Assembly: GCA_963825175.1 (NCBI GenBank)
Contig: CAWGSA010000002.1
Coordinates: forward strand, 2,728,001 to 2,792,000
Length of the DNA stretch: 64,000 nt
Origin: DATFTF01 sp963825175
GTDB taxonomy: Bacteria > Acidobacteriota > Thermoanaerobaculia > UBA5066 > Gp7-AA6
Reading direction: 5' to 3'
Of the stretch, positions 50,161 to 57,828 are shown one piece after another; position 1 is the stretch's first letter, and every line of letters begins with the position of its first letter. The position numbers were made by a program, and so were the translations under genes. The notes below the pieces were generated by a model. The model ran no database searches, was not told the DNA's origin, and saw only the letters and a program-made list of their open reading frames with translations.

Positions 50161-50288
50161 GGCGTTTCCTCCCCCGAAAGAATAGCGGTTCTTCCCGATC
50201 GACGCCAACGGAGGCACGAAATCTGCAAAACAGAACAGCGGCGCGCTGTCGCCTTGACACAGACGCCCACAAGCAAGAAGGAGGAACG

Positions 50289-50852
50289 ATGAGGGGAAGG
50301 ATGAGGAGAAGGCTGTTTTCCGCTCTGGGGACTGTCGCCGCAATCGGCGTCGCCGCGGCCTGCGCCCAGTCCGACAGCGGCATCGCGGCCAAGGTTCGGT
50401 CAAAGATCGAAACCGACCGAGCCATCAGCAGCGCCTCGCACATCGAGGTTTCGGCGCAGAAGAAGGTCGTCACGCTCGACGGGACAGCCGAGAACTCGAT
50501 TGCCAAAGAGCGAGCGGTCGCGCTCGCTCGCGGGACCGAGGACGTCGTCGACGTGGTCGATCACCTGGGGATCCTCGCGGCGCAGGCGCAAGACCCGCCC
50601 GATCGCGCCGCATCCGCGGCTCCCGCGGCGAACGCTTCCGATGACGCCACGATCACGGCGACCATTCAGTCCAAGCTGCAGTCGGACCAGCGCGTGGCCG
50701 GATCGCGGATCGGTGTCCAGACCAATCTGGGAATCGTGACGCTCTCGGGGACCGTCAAGCGCGATCAGGTCAAACAGGACGCGATGCAGATCGCGCAGGA
50801 CACCGCAGGCGTGCAGAGGGTGGAGAACAAGCTGACGGTTCAGAACTCGTGA
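50289..50852 (+). CDS. BON-domain lipoprotein
   Basis: 187 residues from the ATG at 50289 after GAAGGAGGAACG. The signal GTVAAIGVAAACAQ has a lipoprotein Cys (about residue 26). Two BON domains follow (about 31-95: IAAKVRSKIETDRAISSASH to VVTLDGTAENSIAK; about 115-185: ITATIQSKLQSDQRVAGSRI to VTLSGTVKRDQVKQ). BON domains bind membranes and are common in OsmY-like stress proteins. An Ala/Pro linker joins the two. Monocistronic as far as seen. Confidence 0.85.
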   Translation: MRGRMRRRLFSALGTVAAIGVAAACAQSDSGIAAKVRSKIETDRAISSASHIEVSAQKKVVTLDGTAENSIAKERAVALARGTEDVVDVVDHLGILAAQAQDPPDRAASAAPAANASDDATITATIQSKLQSDQRVAGSRIGVQTNLGIVTLSGTVKRDQVKQDAMQIAQDTAGVQRVENKLTVQNS

Positions 50853-50855
50853 AGA

Positions 50856-50951
50856 ATCGGTTCATTTGCTCATCGGTCCATCGGTTCATTTGCCCGCCAC
50901 GAGTCTTTCCGGGGTACATGAACCGATGATCCGATGGGCCGATGGACCGAT
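50856..50951. repeat. Octamer-armed inverted element, copy 2
   Basis: Lies at the 3' ends of the convergent BON and radical SAM genes, ending at the latter's stop. Left arm octamers ATCGGTTC, ATTTGCTC, ATCGGTCC, ATCGGTTC, ATTTGCCC (50856-50895); core with CGAGTCTTTCCGGGG; right arm GAACCGAT, GATCCGAT, GGGCCGAT, GGACCGAT (50920-50951). The core is nearly identical to that of copy 3 at 53020. Confidence 0.8.
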
Positions 50952-52015
50952 CATCCCGCAATGGCGGTCCTTGCCAGATGGGCCGCGCCCTTCACGGAAA
51001 AGGGCAGCGACGACGTCATGAAGCAGGAGTGGGTGCACCAGCACTCGCGTCGGGCGATGCGCCGGCGCATCTCCACCGCTTTCTCGGAGAACCAGGCTTT
51101 GGCGAACGAGTATCCGAAGTCGCGGATGTTGCCGATCTCCCACTGGACCTCGCAGAGGGCAACGGTTCCCTCGGGGTTCAGGACACCAGAGATCGTCCCC
51201 GCGTAGCACTTGTAGACCATCCGCTCCTGCTCCAGCGTCCGGAGCTCCGCTTCCCGCGCGGCCACCTTCAGGTTCCGGAGCACCGGCCGATACCGGTCGA
51301 ACCTCGACCAGTAGGGCTTCAGATACTCCAGGCGGACGCGGTATTCCTCCGTCGTCAGGGGCCGGATCGACGCATCGGGAAAAGGCGGACGCAAGAGCTC
51401 GAAGGAATGAAAATCGATTTCCGGAAAGTTCCCGGCCACCCATTGGGTGATCTCCGGCAGGTCGTCCATGTTGAAGGAGGCCAGGACGGTCTGCACGTTC
51501 AAGGTCATGCCGCGCGACTTGCGCTTCAACGCGGCAAGCCTTCCGTACGTCTCGATGACCCTCGTGAAGTTGCCCGGTGCGCCCCGGATCTGGTCGTGGC
51601 GCTCCCCCAGGTGGTCGAGCGAGAGCCCGACGGTGAACGTCTGTCGGTCGTCCCGCCGCGACTCCAGGGCCCTCGCCACGATCGCCTCGACCTGCTCGGG
51701 GATGAGCGAGTTGGTCGGCATGGTCACGTTGGAGGCGTCGTGCCGCCGGTAGAGCAGGCGCGTCACGTCGGGAAGCTCCCGGTTCAAGGTCGGCTCGCCG
51801 CCGGTCAGGACCACCGAGTACAGCGAGGGCAGATCGGCCAGGGCGCGGTCGTATTCCTCGAGCGACATCTCCAGGTGCCGGTTGACGTTCAAATGGTCCC
51901 AGTAGAAGCAGGTCACGCACTTGGAGTTGCAGAGATTCGTCATCCCCAGGATCAGGTACCTCGGGAGCGTCTCCCGTCCGCGCAGCCAGTGGGCGGCGAG
52001 CTCGAGGTTGTTCAT
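50951..52015 (-). CDS. Radical SAM protein with C-terminal Cys-rich (SPASM-like) region
   Basis: 354 residues from the ATG at 52015, which overlaps the glycosyltransferase stop by 4 nt. The [4Fe-4S]/SAM motif is CNSKCVTCFYW (CxxxCxxC, about residues 29-39), followed by VVLTGGEPTLNRELPDV (about 68-84). Near the C-terminus, KCYAGTISGVLNPEGTVALC and RRECWCTHSC supply at least five more Cys, as in SPASM/twitch domains that hold auxiliary clusters. Substrate unknown; coupling to a GT2 gene suggests modification of a surface sugar or lipid. Both genes lie between two copies of one repeat element. Confidence 0.88.
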   Translation of the reverse strand: MNNLELAAHWLRGRETLPRYLILGMTNLCNSKCVTCFYWDHLNVNRHLEMSLEEYDRALADLPSLYSVVLTGGEPTLNRELPDVTRLLYRRHDASNVTMPTNSLIPEQVEAIVARALESRRDDRQTFTVGLSLDHLGERHDQIRGAPGNFTRVIETYGRLAALKRKSRGMTLNVQTVLASFNMDDLPEITQWVAGNFPEIDFHSFELLRPPFPDASIRPLTTEEYRVRLEYLKPYWSRFDRYRPVLRNLKVAAREAELRTLEQERMVYKCYAGTISGVLNPEGTVALCEVQWEIGNIRDFGYSFAKAWFSEKAVEMRRRIARRECWCTHSCFMTSSLPFSVKGAAHLARTAIAG

Positions 52016-52995
52016 CGTGCCGCCGCGCGCGCCGTGGCGAGCGCGCCACGGGCCATTCCCACCAGAAGCCCGGCGAAATACGTCGCGTGGTGCACAGCAA
52101 ACGCGAAGGGAACCATCGGAAAGAGCGCCAGGTCGCCGCGCCAGATCGGAAACGCGCAGATCCACGTCGCGGCGGCGTAGACGGCGACCGCCGGAAGGAG
52201 AAACCGCGGGCCGAACAGCGCCACGGCGGCCGAGGCCAGGAAGCCCGCCGCCAGGAACGCGGCAATGCGGCCGCGCGCGTGCAGTCCCGGGCGCTCGATC
52301 AGGAGCCGGCCGGTCTTGACCCGGTAGCGCCAGCGCTGCGTCAGGTACGCGCCGGGAAACCGCCGGCGCCGGTGCCGCACGCGGACGGCGCGGTCGAGCT
52401 CGACGGCGACGCCCTGGCGCAGGGCGCGGCGGACGAAGTCGGTGTCCTCGCCGATGTAGCCGAAGGACTCGTCGAACCCGGAGAGCGACTCGAAGACGTC
52501 CCGGCGGACGAAGAGGTTGCACAGCGCCACGTCGTGGGGCGATCGGACCGGGCCGCCGCGCGGGCGGCGCTCGTGAGCCGGCACGCCGCTCCCGATCCAG
52601 GGAGTGGCCAGAAGGAGGTCGGAGAGGCGCTCGCGGTACGGCGCGTCCGAAGGGCCGAGGTCGGGGCCGCCGGCGATCCCGCACCGGGCGAGCGCTGCGG
52701 CGCCCGAAGCGATCCACTCCGGCTCGGCTGTCGCGTCGTCGTCCAAGAACGCCAGGATCGAGCCCAGCGAGCCGGCCGCGGCGCGGTTGCGGCGGACGGA
52801 GGGGTTGCGGTCGGCCACCTCGACCCAGAGGAGGTCGAGGGAGGGTTCGGAAGAGGGATCGGGCGCCTTGGCCGAAGCCACCACCACTTCGAACTCCGGA
52901 GCGCCTTTCTGGGCCCCGAGAGAGGCGAGGCAGTCGCGCAGGGACCCCTCGACGCGGTCGGAGGCGATCAGGACGGAGACGAGGGGGCGGTCCAC
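52012..52995 (-). CDS. Family 2 glycosyltransferase with C-terminal membrane helices
   Basis: 327 residues. The GT-A part (about residues 1-220) has PLVSVLIASDRVEGSLRDCL, RNRAAAGSLGSILAFLDDDA (DDD metal site, about 68-87) and FDESFGYIGEDTDFVRRALR (the ED acid/base region, about 175-194). The C-terminal 90 residues hold hydrophobic segments (IAAFLAAGFLASAAVALFG; FLLPAVAVYAAATWICAFPI; VPFAFAVHHATYFAGLLVGM), so it is membrane-bound and uses a lipid-linked or surface acceptor. Translation is coupled to the radical SAM gene. Confidence 0.88.
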   Translation of the reverse strand: MDRPLVSVLIASDRVEGSLRDCLASLGAQKGAPEFEVVVASAKAPDPSSEPSLDLLWVEVADRNPSVRRNRAAAGSLGSILAFLDDDATAEPEWIASGAAALARCGIAGGPDLGPSDAPYRERLSDLLLATPWIGSGVPAHERRPRGGPVRSPHDVALCNLFVRRDVFESLSGFDESFGYIGEDTDFVRRALRQGVAVELDRAVRVRHRRRRFPGAYLTQRWRYRVKTGRLLIERPGLHARGRIAAFLAAGFLASAAVALFGPRFLLPAVAVYAAATWICAFPIWRGDLALFPMVPFAFAVHHATYFAGLLVGMARGALATARAAAR

Positions 52996-53019
52996 CTAGA
53001 GATTGTATGCCGCGGGAGA

Positions 53020-53122
53020 ATCGGTTCATCGGTTCATCGGTCCATCGGTCCATCGGTCCATCTGCCCGCTGCGAGTCTTTCCGGGGACTTGAACCGATGA
53101 TTCGATGGACCGATGGATCAAT
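53020..53122. repeat. Octamer-armed inverted element, copy 3
   Basis: Left arm ATCGGTTC twice, ATCGGTCC three times, ATCTGCCC (53020-53067); core with GCGAGTCTTTCCGGGGACTT; right arm GAACCGAT, GATTCGAT, GGACCGAT, GGATCAAT (53091-53122). It ends 5 bp before the TATAAT of the downstream dehydrogenase gene and lies in the same orientation as copy 2. Confidence 0.82.
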
Positions 53123-53126
53123 TCCT

Positions 53127-53132
53127 TATAAT
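53127..53132 (+). promoter_or_regulatory. Perfect -10 box TATAAT, leaderless start
   Basis: TATAAT ends 7 nt before the ATG at 53140, and no Shine-Dalgarno is present, so +1 would fall at or one base before the start codon. No -35 match; the octamer element occupies that position. Confidence 0.5.
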
Positions 53133-53139
53133 CCCCTCG

Positions 53140-54168
53140 ATGTCCTCCCTCACCGGCGAACAGAAAACCGACATTTACCGCTACCTGAGACTGAACCGCA
53201 CGGTCGAGGAGCGCCTGGTCCACCTCTACCGGCAGGGCAAGATCGTGGGGGGCCTGTACCGATCGCTCGGCCAGGAGGCGACGTCGGTGGGCAGCGCCTA
53301 CGCGCTCGAACGCGGCGACGTTCTCGGCCCGCTGATCCGCAACCTGGGCTCCGTGCTGGTGCGGGGCGGCCGCCCGCGGGACATCTTCACGCAGTACATG
53401 GCCCGCGCGGACTCGCCCACCGGCGGCAAGGAAGGGATCCTCCACTTCGGCCGCCCGGAGCAGGGGCTGGTCTCCCCCATCTCGATGCTCGGCACGCTCG
53501 TCCCGGTGATGGCGGGAATCGCGCTGGCCGGCCGGATGCAGGGCAGGAAGATCGTGGCGATGACGTACATCGGCGATGGGGGCACCTCGACCGGGCCATT
53601 CCACGAGGGGCTGAACTTCGCGGCGGTGCAGCGGCTGCCGCTGGTGATCGTCGCCGAGAACAACGGGTGGGCCTACTCCACGCCGTTTCGCAAGCAGACC
53701 GCGGCGTCCTGCCTGGCCGATCGGGCCGTGGCCTACGGCGTCCCCGCGGAGACGGTCGACGGCAACGACGTGCTGGCCGTCTACGACGCGGCGCGCCGGG
53801 CGGTCGATCGAGCGCGCGCCGGAGGCGGGCCCACCCTGATCGAGGCGAAGACGTACCGCATGAAGGGCCACGCCGAGCACGACGGGCAGACCTACGTGCC
53901 GCGGGAAGAGCTCGAGGAATGGTCCCGGCGCGATCCGATCGACCGCTACGTCGCGGCGCTCCTGGAATCCAGTGCCGTCCGCCGCGAGGACCTGGAGGAG
54001 ATCGATCGCCGCATCGCCGAGGAGGTCGGGCGGGATCTCGACCTCGCCCTGGCCTCCCCCGCCGCTCCGCCCGAGAACGCCTTCCACGGCGTCTACGCGA
54101 GCGGGCCGCCCGAGACCGAGCCGGCGGCCCGCAACGAGCCGTGGATCCTGCGCAAGGATCGCCCGTGA
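53140..54168 (+). CDS. 2-oxoacid dehydrogenase E1 component, alpha subunit
   Basis: Thiamine-diphosphate-dependent decarboxylase subunit (pyruvate or branched-chain), 342 residues from the ATG at 53140. YRSLGQEATSVGSAYALERG (about residues 37-56), the ThDP motif GDGGTSTGPFHEGLNFAAVQ to ENNGWAYST (about 142-180), and TYRMKGHAEHDGQTY (phosphorylation-loop equivalent, about 242-256) are intact. Branched-chain E1 would suit the leucine pathway; pyruvate E1 is equally possible. The E2 and E3 genes are not in the window. The stop overlaps the GTG of the beta subunit. Confidence 0.92.
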   Translation: MSSLTGEQKTDIYRYLRLNRTVEERLVHLYRQGKIVGGLYRSLGQEATSVGSAYALERGDVLGPLIRNLGSVLVRGGRPRDIFTQYMARADSPTGGKEGILHFGRPEQGLVSPISMLGTLVPVMAGIALAGRMQGRKIVAMTYIGDGGTSTGPFHEGLNFAAVQRLPLVIVAENNGWAYSTPFRKQTAASCLADRAVAYGVPAETVDGNDVLAVYDAARRAVDRARAGGGPTLIEAKTYRMKGHAEHDGQTYVPREELEEWSRRDPIDRYVAALLESSAVRREDLEEIDRRIAEEVGRDLDLALASPAAPPENAFHGVYASGPPETEPAARNEPWILRKDRP

Positions 54169-55181
54169 GCGACGCCATCCCCGAGCTGCCCCAGGCGCCG
54201 GAGCCGGCGCGGGAGACGACCTACCTCGAGGCCATCCGCGAGGCGCTCCTGGAGGAGATGGAGCGGGACGAGCGCGTCTTCCTGCTGGGCGAGGACATCG
54301 GCGTCTACGGCGGCGCGTTCCAGGTCACCATGGGCCTGCAGGAGCGTTTCGGCGAGGAGCGCGTGCTGGACACGCCGCTCTCGGAGACGGCCATCGTCGG
54401 CGCGGCCGTCGGCGCGGCCATGATGGGGATGCGCCCGGTGGCGGAGATGCAATTCGCCGACTTCATCTCCTGCGCCTTCGACATCCTGACCAACTTCGCG
54501 GCGAAATCCCGCTACCGCACCGGCGCGGGCGTGCCGATGGTGGTACGCGGCCCGTCGGGCGGCGGCGTCCACGGCGGACCGTTTCATTCGCAGAACCCCG
54601 AGGCGTATTTCGCGCACACGCCCGGCCTGAAGATCGTCCAGCCCTCGACCCCTTACGACGCCAAGGGTCTGCTCAAGGCGGCCATCCGCGACGAGGATCC
54701 GGTTCTCTTCTTCGAGCACAAGTTTCTCTATCGGAGGGTCAAGGAGACGCTCCCGGCGCACGACTACACCGTTCCGATCGGAAAGGCCGCGGTCAAGCGC
54801 GCCGGCCGGGACCTCTCGATCCTGACCTATGGCGCGATGGTCTGGACCGCTCTCGACGCCGCCCGGACGCTGGAGGCCGAGGGGATCGACGCCGAGGTGG
54901 TCGACCTGCGCACGCTCTTCCCTCTGGACGAGGAGACCATCGCCGCTTCCATCGCCAAGACCAACAAGGCCATCGTGCTGCACGAGGCCACGCGGACCGG
55001 CGGGATCGGGGGAGAAATCGCCGCGGTCATCTCCGAGCGGTGCTTCGAGTACCTGGACGGGCCACTGGTCCGCGTCACCGCCCCCGACACGCCGGTCCCC
55101 TTCGCGCCGACTCTCGAGCAAGCCTTCCGGCCAAACGAAGAGAAGGTCTGCCGGGCGGCGCGGGCGCTGGTCGCCTATTAA
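54165..55181 (+). CDS. 2-oxoacid dehydrogenase E1 component, beta subunit
   Basis: 338 residues from the GTG at 54165 (GTGA overlap). TYLEAIREALLEEMERDERV, LLGEDIGVYGGAFQVTMGLQ with the ThDP-activating Glu (about residues 41-60), PLSETAIVGAAVGAAMMGMR, EMQFADFISCAFDILTN and the C-domain DLRTLFPLDEETI (about 247-259) are standard for PdhB/BkdB. It forms an alpha2beta2 E1 with the upstream gene. A three-hairpin repeat follows directly after the stop. Confidence 0.94.
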   Translation: MSDAIPELPQAPEPARETTYLEAIREALLEEMERDERVFLLGEDIGVYGGAFQVTMGLQERFGEERVLDTPLSETAIVGAAVGAAMMGMRPVAEMQFADFISCAFDILTNFAAKSRYRTGAGVPMVVRGPSGGGVHGGPFHSQNPEAYFAHTPGLKIVQPSTPYDAKGLLKAAIRDEDPVLFFEHKFLYRRVKETLPAHDYTVPIGKAAVKRAGRDLSILTYGAMVWTALDAARTLEAEGIDAEVVDLRTLFPLDEETIAASIAKTNKAIVLHEATRTGGIGGEIAAVISERCFEYLDGPLVRVTAPDTPVPFAPTLEQAFRPNEEKVCRAARALVAY

Positions 55182-55184
55182 CCT

Positions 55185-55345
55185 CGCCTGCGCTGCGGTT
55201 CGCGATCTGCGCGCTTTGCGCGCACCGGCGGACCGCTCGGCCGGATGCGGCCTCGACGGTCCGCCTGATCGCGAGACCTCCGCTCCGGCTCGCGCGGCGC
55301 GAGTCGTTTCGCCGATCCAGTCGGCGAAACTTAGTCGCGCCGCGA
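55185..55345 (+). repeat. Three-hairpin intergenic element, copy C
   Basis: Begins 4 nt after the E1-beta stop. Hairpin 1 TGCGCG/CGCGCA (55206-55222); hairpin 2 outer GGCGGACCG/CGGTCCGCC (55225-55263) with inner GGCC, loop GGATGC, GGCC; hairpin 3 CGCGGCGCGA/TCGCGCCGCG and GTTTCGCCGA/TCGGCGAAAC with loop TCCAG (55291-55342). Two GGACTGA-like heptamers follow near 55366. Confidence 0.85.
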
Positions 55346-55400
55346 AGGGACGAGGGGATCGAAGGAGGACTGAGGACTCCGTGGGCTGACGCCTGACAGA

Positions 55401-55790
55401 CTACTCTTCGCGTGTCGTCCGCTGGCGGATCCAGATCGCCAGGGACTCCGCATCGACCTCGCCGCTTGCGACCGCCATAGTGATCTCCTCGAGCTGCTGG
55501 TCGGTCGCGGCCAGCCGGAATCCGTTGCGTTCGATGAAGAACTCCGCCGCCGCCGCGCCGACCCTCTTGTTCCCATCGACGAAGCGATTGTTCATCACCA
55601 GAGAATGCATGAGTGCCGCGGCCTTGGCCGCCAGGTCGGGATACAAGTCTTCGCCGCCAAACGTCATGGCCGGCCTCGCGACGGCCGCCTCCAGGCTTCC
55701 CCGATCACGGAGTCCGGAGGCGCCGCCGAATGCCCCGACCTGAAGGGCGTGCAGAGCTTCGATCTGTTGCACCGAAAGGTAATCGGCCAC
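55401..55790 (-). CDS. Doc/Fic-family toxin (death-on-curing)
   Basis: 129-residue Fic-fold protein. LSVQQIEALHALQVGAFGG (about residues 5-23), LRDRGSLEAAVARP (about 27-40) and the signature NNRFVDGNKRVGAAA (about 67-81) fit the Doc family. In Doc the signature is usually HxFxDGNKR; here Asn stands where His is normal, which could weaken or alter catalysis. Active Doc phosphorylates EF-Tu. It overlaps the upstream AbrB-type antitoxin gene, giving a two-gene toxin-antitoxin unit. Confidence 0.85.
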   Translation of the reverse strand: MADYLSVQQIEALHALQVGAFGGASGLRDRGSLEAAVARPAMTFGGEDLYPDLAAKAAALMHSLVMNNRFVDGNKRVGAAAAEFFIERNGFRLAATDQQLEEITMAVASGEVDAESLAIWIRQRTTREE

Positions 55791-56035
55791 TACTTCGCGA
55801 GCTCTCGGTACAGCGCTGCCCTGCGCCGGAGCAGCTTCTGCGCCTCGGCCAGGAACTTGCGGGTGACCTTGCCACCTTCGTAGTACTTGATCCCGGGCCG
55901 GATGGTCACCGCCCCGGTCGTCGGATGCACGGAAACGTCGACGGGCTGACCCTTCTTGAGGCGAAACTCCTGGACGACCTCCGCGGGGAGGGTGACGGCG
56001 AGCGAGCTGCCGATCTGGACGAGCTTTCTCTTCAT
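55790..56035 (-). CDS. AbrB/MazE-type antitoxin
   Basis: 81 residues with a swapped-hairpin AbrB DNA-binding domain (KLVQIGSSLAVTLPAEVVQE, about residues 4-23, then LKKGQPVDVSVHPTTGAVTI, about 26-45) and a charged helical tail (TRKFLAEAQKLLRRRAALYR) that would cover the toxin. Doc toxins are more often paired with Phd antitoxins, but AbrB partners are known. The gene is the first of the pair; a perfect palindrome lies 3 bp before its start codon, fitting autorepression. Confidence 0.85.
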   Translation of the reverse strand: MKRKLVQIGSSLAVTLPAEVVQEFRLKKGQPVDVSVHPTTGAVTIRPGIKYYEGGKVTRKFLAEAQKLLRRRAALYRELAK

Positions 56036-56038
56036 GTC

Positions 56039-56051
56039 AGTATTAAATACT
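56039..56051. promoter_or_regulatory. Autoregulatory operator of the antitoxin-toxin pair
   Basis: AGTATTAAATACT, a perfect inverted repeat with 6-bp arms, 3 bp before the antitoxin ATG and over the likely -10 region. AbrB-type antitoxins usually bind such AT-rich palindromes. Confidence 0.6.
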
Positions 56052-56103
56052 TATGAGAGAGCGAGGTCAAGACTCGGGAGGCGGGAGGCGGTCCGACCAC
56101 AAG

Positions 56104-57828
56104 CTATATATTGTAGCCTGGTCCCCGGCTGCCGAGGCGCAGGAGTGCTTCGCGCAGGCGCCGGTGGCGCTGCATGCGGCGCAGGTAGCGGGTCTCGTCG
56201 GGGCCGGCCTTGGCCCGGATGACCGCGGCGAGATCACGCTTGTCTTCCCGGCTCCACGTGGCGAGGTCCGGGACGAGGTCGAGGACGAGGGCGAGGCTGT
56301 CGAAGGCCCGCCGCTCCCCCTCGCTCCAGCCTCCCAGCGAGACTCCCAGGGCCCCGGCCATACGGGCCGACGAGGCCGAGCGGATCCTCCCGGCGTCGCC
56401 GCCCAACTCACGCGCCATGCGCCGGTTGACCGCCAGGCCGATGTTGCGGATGTGGAAGCGGTCCCATGAGGACGTGAGGCGTGAGGCGTGAGGCGTGAGG
56501 CGAACCGGCGGATCGATCTCGTAAAGCACATTGCAGGTCGCGATCCGGCGCAGGGTGGCCGCCGAGGTGCGGTGCCTGGGATTCGCCGCCACGCGCCGCT
56601 CCTCGCGCGCGACGAGTGCGGCGACGTCCGGATCGGTCGGGCGGAAGCCGAGCTTGCGGTAGAACCAGAAGGCCCCCGACGCGATCCCCTCCTCGTTCTC
56701 GCGGCCGAGCTGGTACGGGTCGACCGAGAACGAGGCGGAGCCGAGAGCCTGGTGGAAGAGCTTCAAAACCATCGCGTAGATCCATGCGGACTCGCCCTCG
56801 CGAAAGGTGTAATAGACGTTGAATCCCACTTCGATCCGTTCGAAGAAGGCCAAACCTTCGACGTACGCCACCGGCACGCCGTTCTTGACGACGAAGGCCG
56901 AGTAGCCCGCGCGCAGCGGCAGCCGGCGCTCGGGCGGGAGGCCGTTCAAGAAAATCTCCACGCCGCGGCCCGCGCGCGCCGCGAGCACGCGCCGCGGATC
57001 TCCGTAGGTGAACCCGTAGAGCTCGCGGTACCGGGATGCGTCGGCGGCGCGGGCCATGTCGAGGATCCGCTCGCCGTCGCGGCGGGACAGGCGGCGGATC
57101 GGCAGCGGCCGCGCGGACACCTCCGCGACGAGCGAGACGTCGCGCCGCGCGAGCAGCGCCCGGTCGTGAACGAAGAGGCGGCGCGCGGGACGCTCGAGCC
57201 CCGTGCGGGAGACGCGGGCGGCCGGACGCCAGCGAATCGCCAGGCCCAGCGCGTCGAAGAGCTCGGCCCTGCCCTTGTCCGGAATCGGCAACCGCGCGAA
57301 CCGCTCCAGGAGCCAGAGCAGCTCCGGCCGACCTCGCCGCGCGGCATCCAGCCAGAGCGCGTAGGGGACGTTGGCGTCGGCGGAGGACTCCTCCTCCAGG
57401 AGCGGCAGCCATCGCGGAAGCGTCGCGCCGAGCCGGTCGGAGCCCTCGTAGTCCTCCCAGTCGATCGCGACGTCGCGGGGAAAGCGTTCGACGAGGCCGC
57501 GCACGAGGTCGTAGGTGAACTGCGTGGTCACCGCGGTGCCGGCCACGCCGGCGACCTCGGGATCGCTCTCGATGACGGAGGCCGCCTCGTCCGCCGGCAG
57601 CGCCGCGGTCAAGGCCGGAAGCGCCGACAGGGCGCGCTCGACCCGCGACCGCACGCCGCGCGTGTGCGGGTACGCCTTCAAGAAGAGCAGCGCCTCGTGC
57701 CAGCGGACCAGGCCGGCGGCGCCGCGCGGCGGCCGGCGCAGGAGCGCGTCGAGGGCGCGCTCGACCCGTCCTCCCGACGGACGCCGGCGCAGGACCTCCT
57801 CGAGGCGGGCCAGGAGCCGCTCGCTCAT
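56104..57828 (-). CDS. Large protein with GNAT-like segment, function unknown
   Basis: 574 residues from the ATG at 57828, which overlaps the thrC stop (ATGA). The N-terminal half is helical with an ATP-free, enzyme-like look (FTYDLVRGLVERFPRDVAID). A middle segment (about residues 290-400) has YSAFVVKNGVPVAYVEGLAF, FNVYYTFREGESAWIYAMVL and SGAFWFYRKLGFRP, which resembles an acetyltransferase core and its GxFWFYxKLGF end. A heptamer array (56471-56498) is translated in frame as RLTPHASRLTS near residue 445. Position in a threonine operon may be incidental. Confidence 0.65.
   Translation of the reverse strand: MSERLLARLEEVLRRRPSGGRVERALDALLRRPPRGAAGLVRWHEALLFLKAYPHTRGVRSRVERALSALPALTAALPADEAASVIESDPEVAGVAGTAVTTQFTYDLVRGLVERFPRDVAIDWEDYEGSDRLGATLPRWLPLLEEESSADANVPYALWLDAARRGRPELLWLLERFARLPIPDKGRAELFDALGLAIRWRPAARVSRTGLERPARRLFVHDRALLARRDVSLVAEVSARPLPIRRLSRRDGERILDMARAADASRYRELYGFTYGDPRRVLAARAGRGVEIFLNGLPPERRLPLRAGYSAFVVKNGVPVAYVEGLAFFERIEVGFNVYYTFREGESAWIYAMVLKLFHQALGSASFSVDPYQLGRENEEGIASGAFWFYRKLGFRPTDPDVAALVAREERRVAANPRHRTSAATLRRIATCNVLYEIDPPVRLTPHASRLTSSWDRFHIRNIGLAVNRRMARELGGDAGRIRSASSARMAGALGVSLGGWSEGERRAFDSLALVLDLVPDLATWSREDKRDLAAVIRAKAGPDETRYLRRMQRHRRLREALLRLGSRGPGYNI
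56471..56498. repeat. Heptamer array (GGCGTGA), 4 units, inside a coding sequence
   Basis: GACGTGA, GGCGTGA, GGCGTGA, GGCGTGA, followed by a partial unit. It lies within the 574-residue gene and is read in frame; 28 bases is not a multiple of three, so a change of one unit would break the frame. Confidence 0.8.

Noticed and set aside
50951..53053. Single 700-residue radical SAM protein
   Set aside because: The N-terminal half is an out-of-frame reading of the glycosyltransferase gene; the ATG at 52015 with 4-nt overlap is the sensible start.
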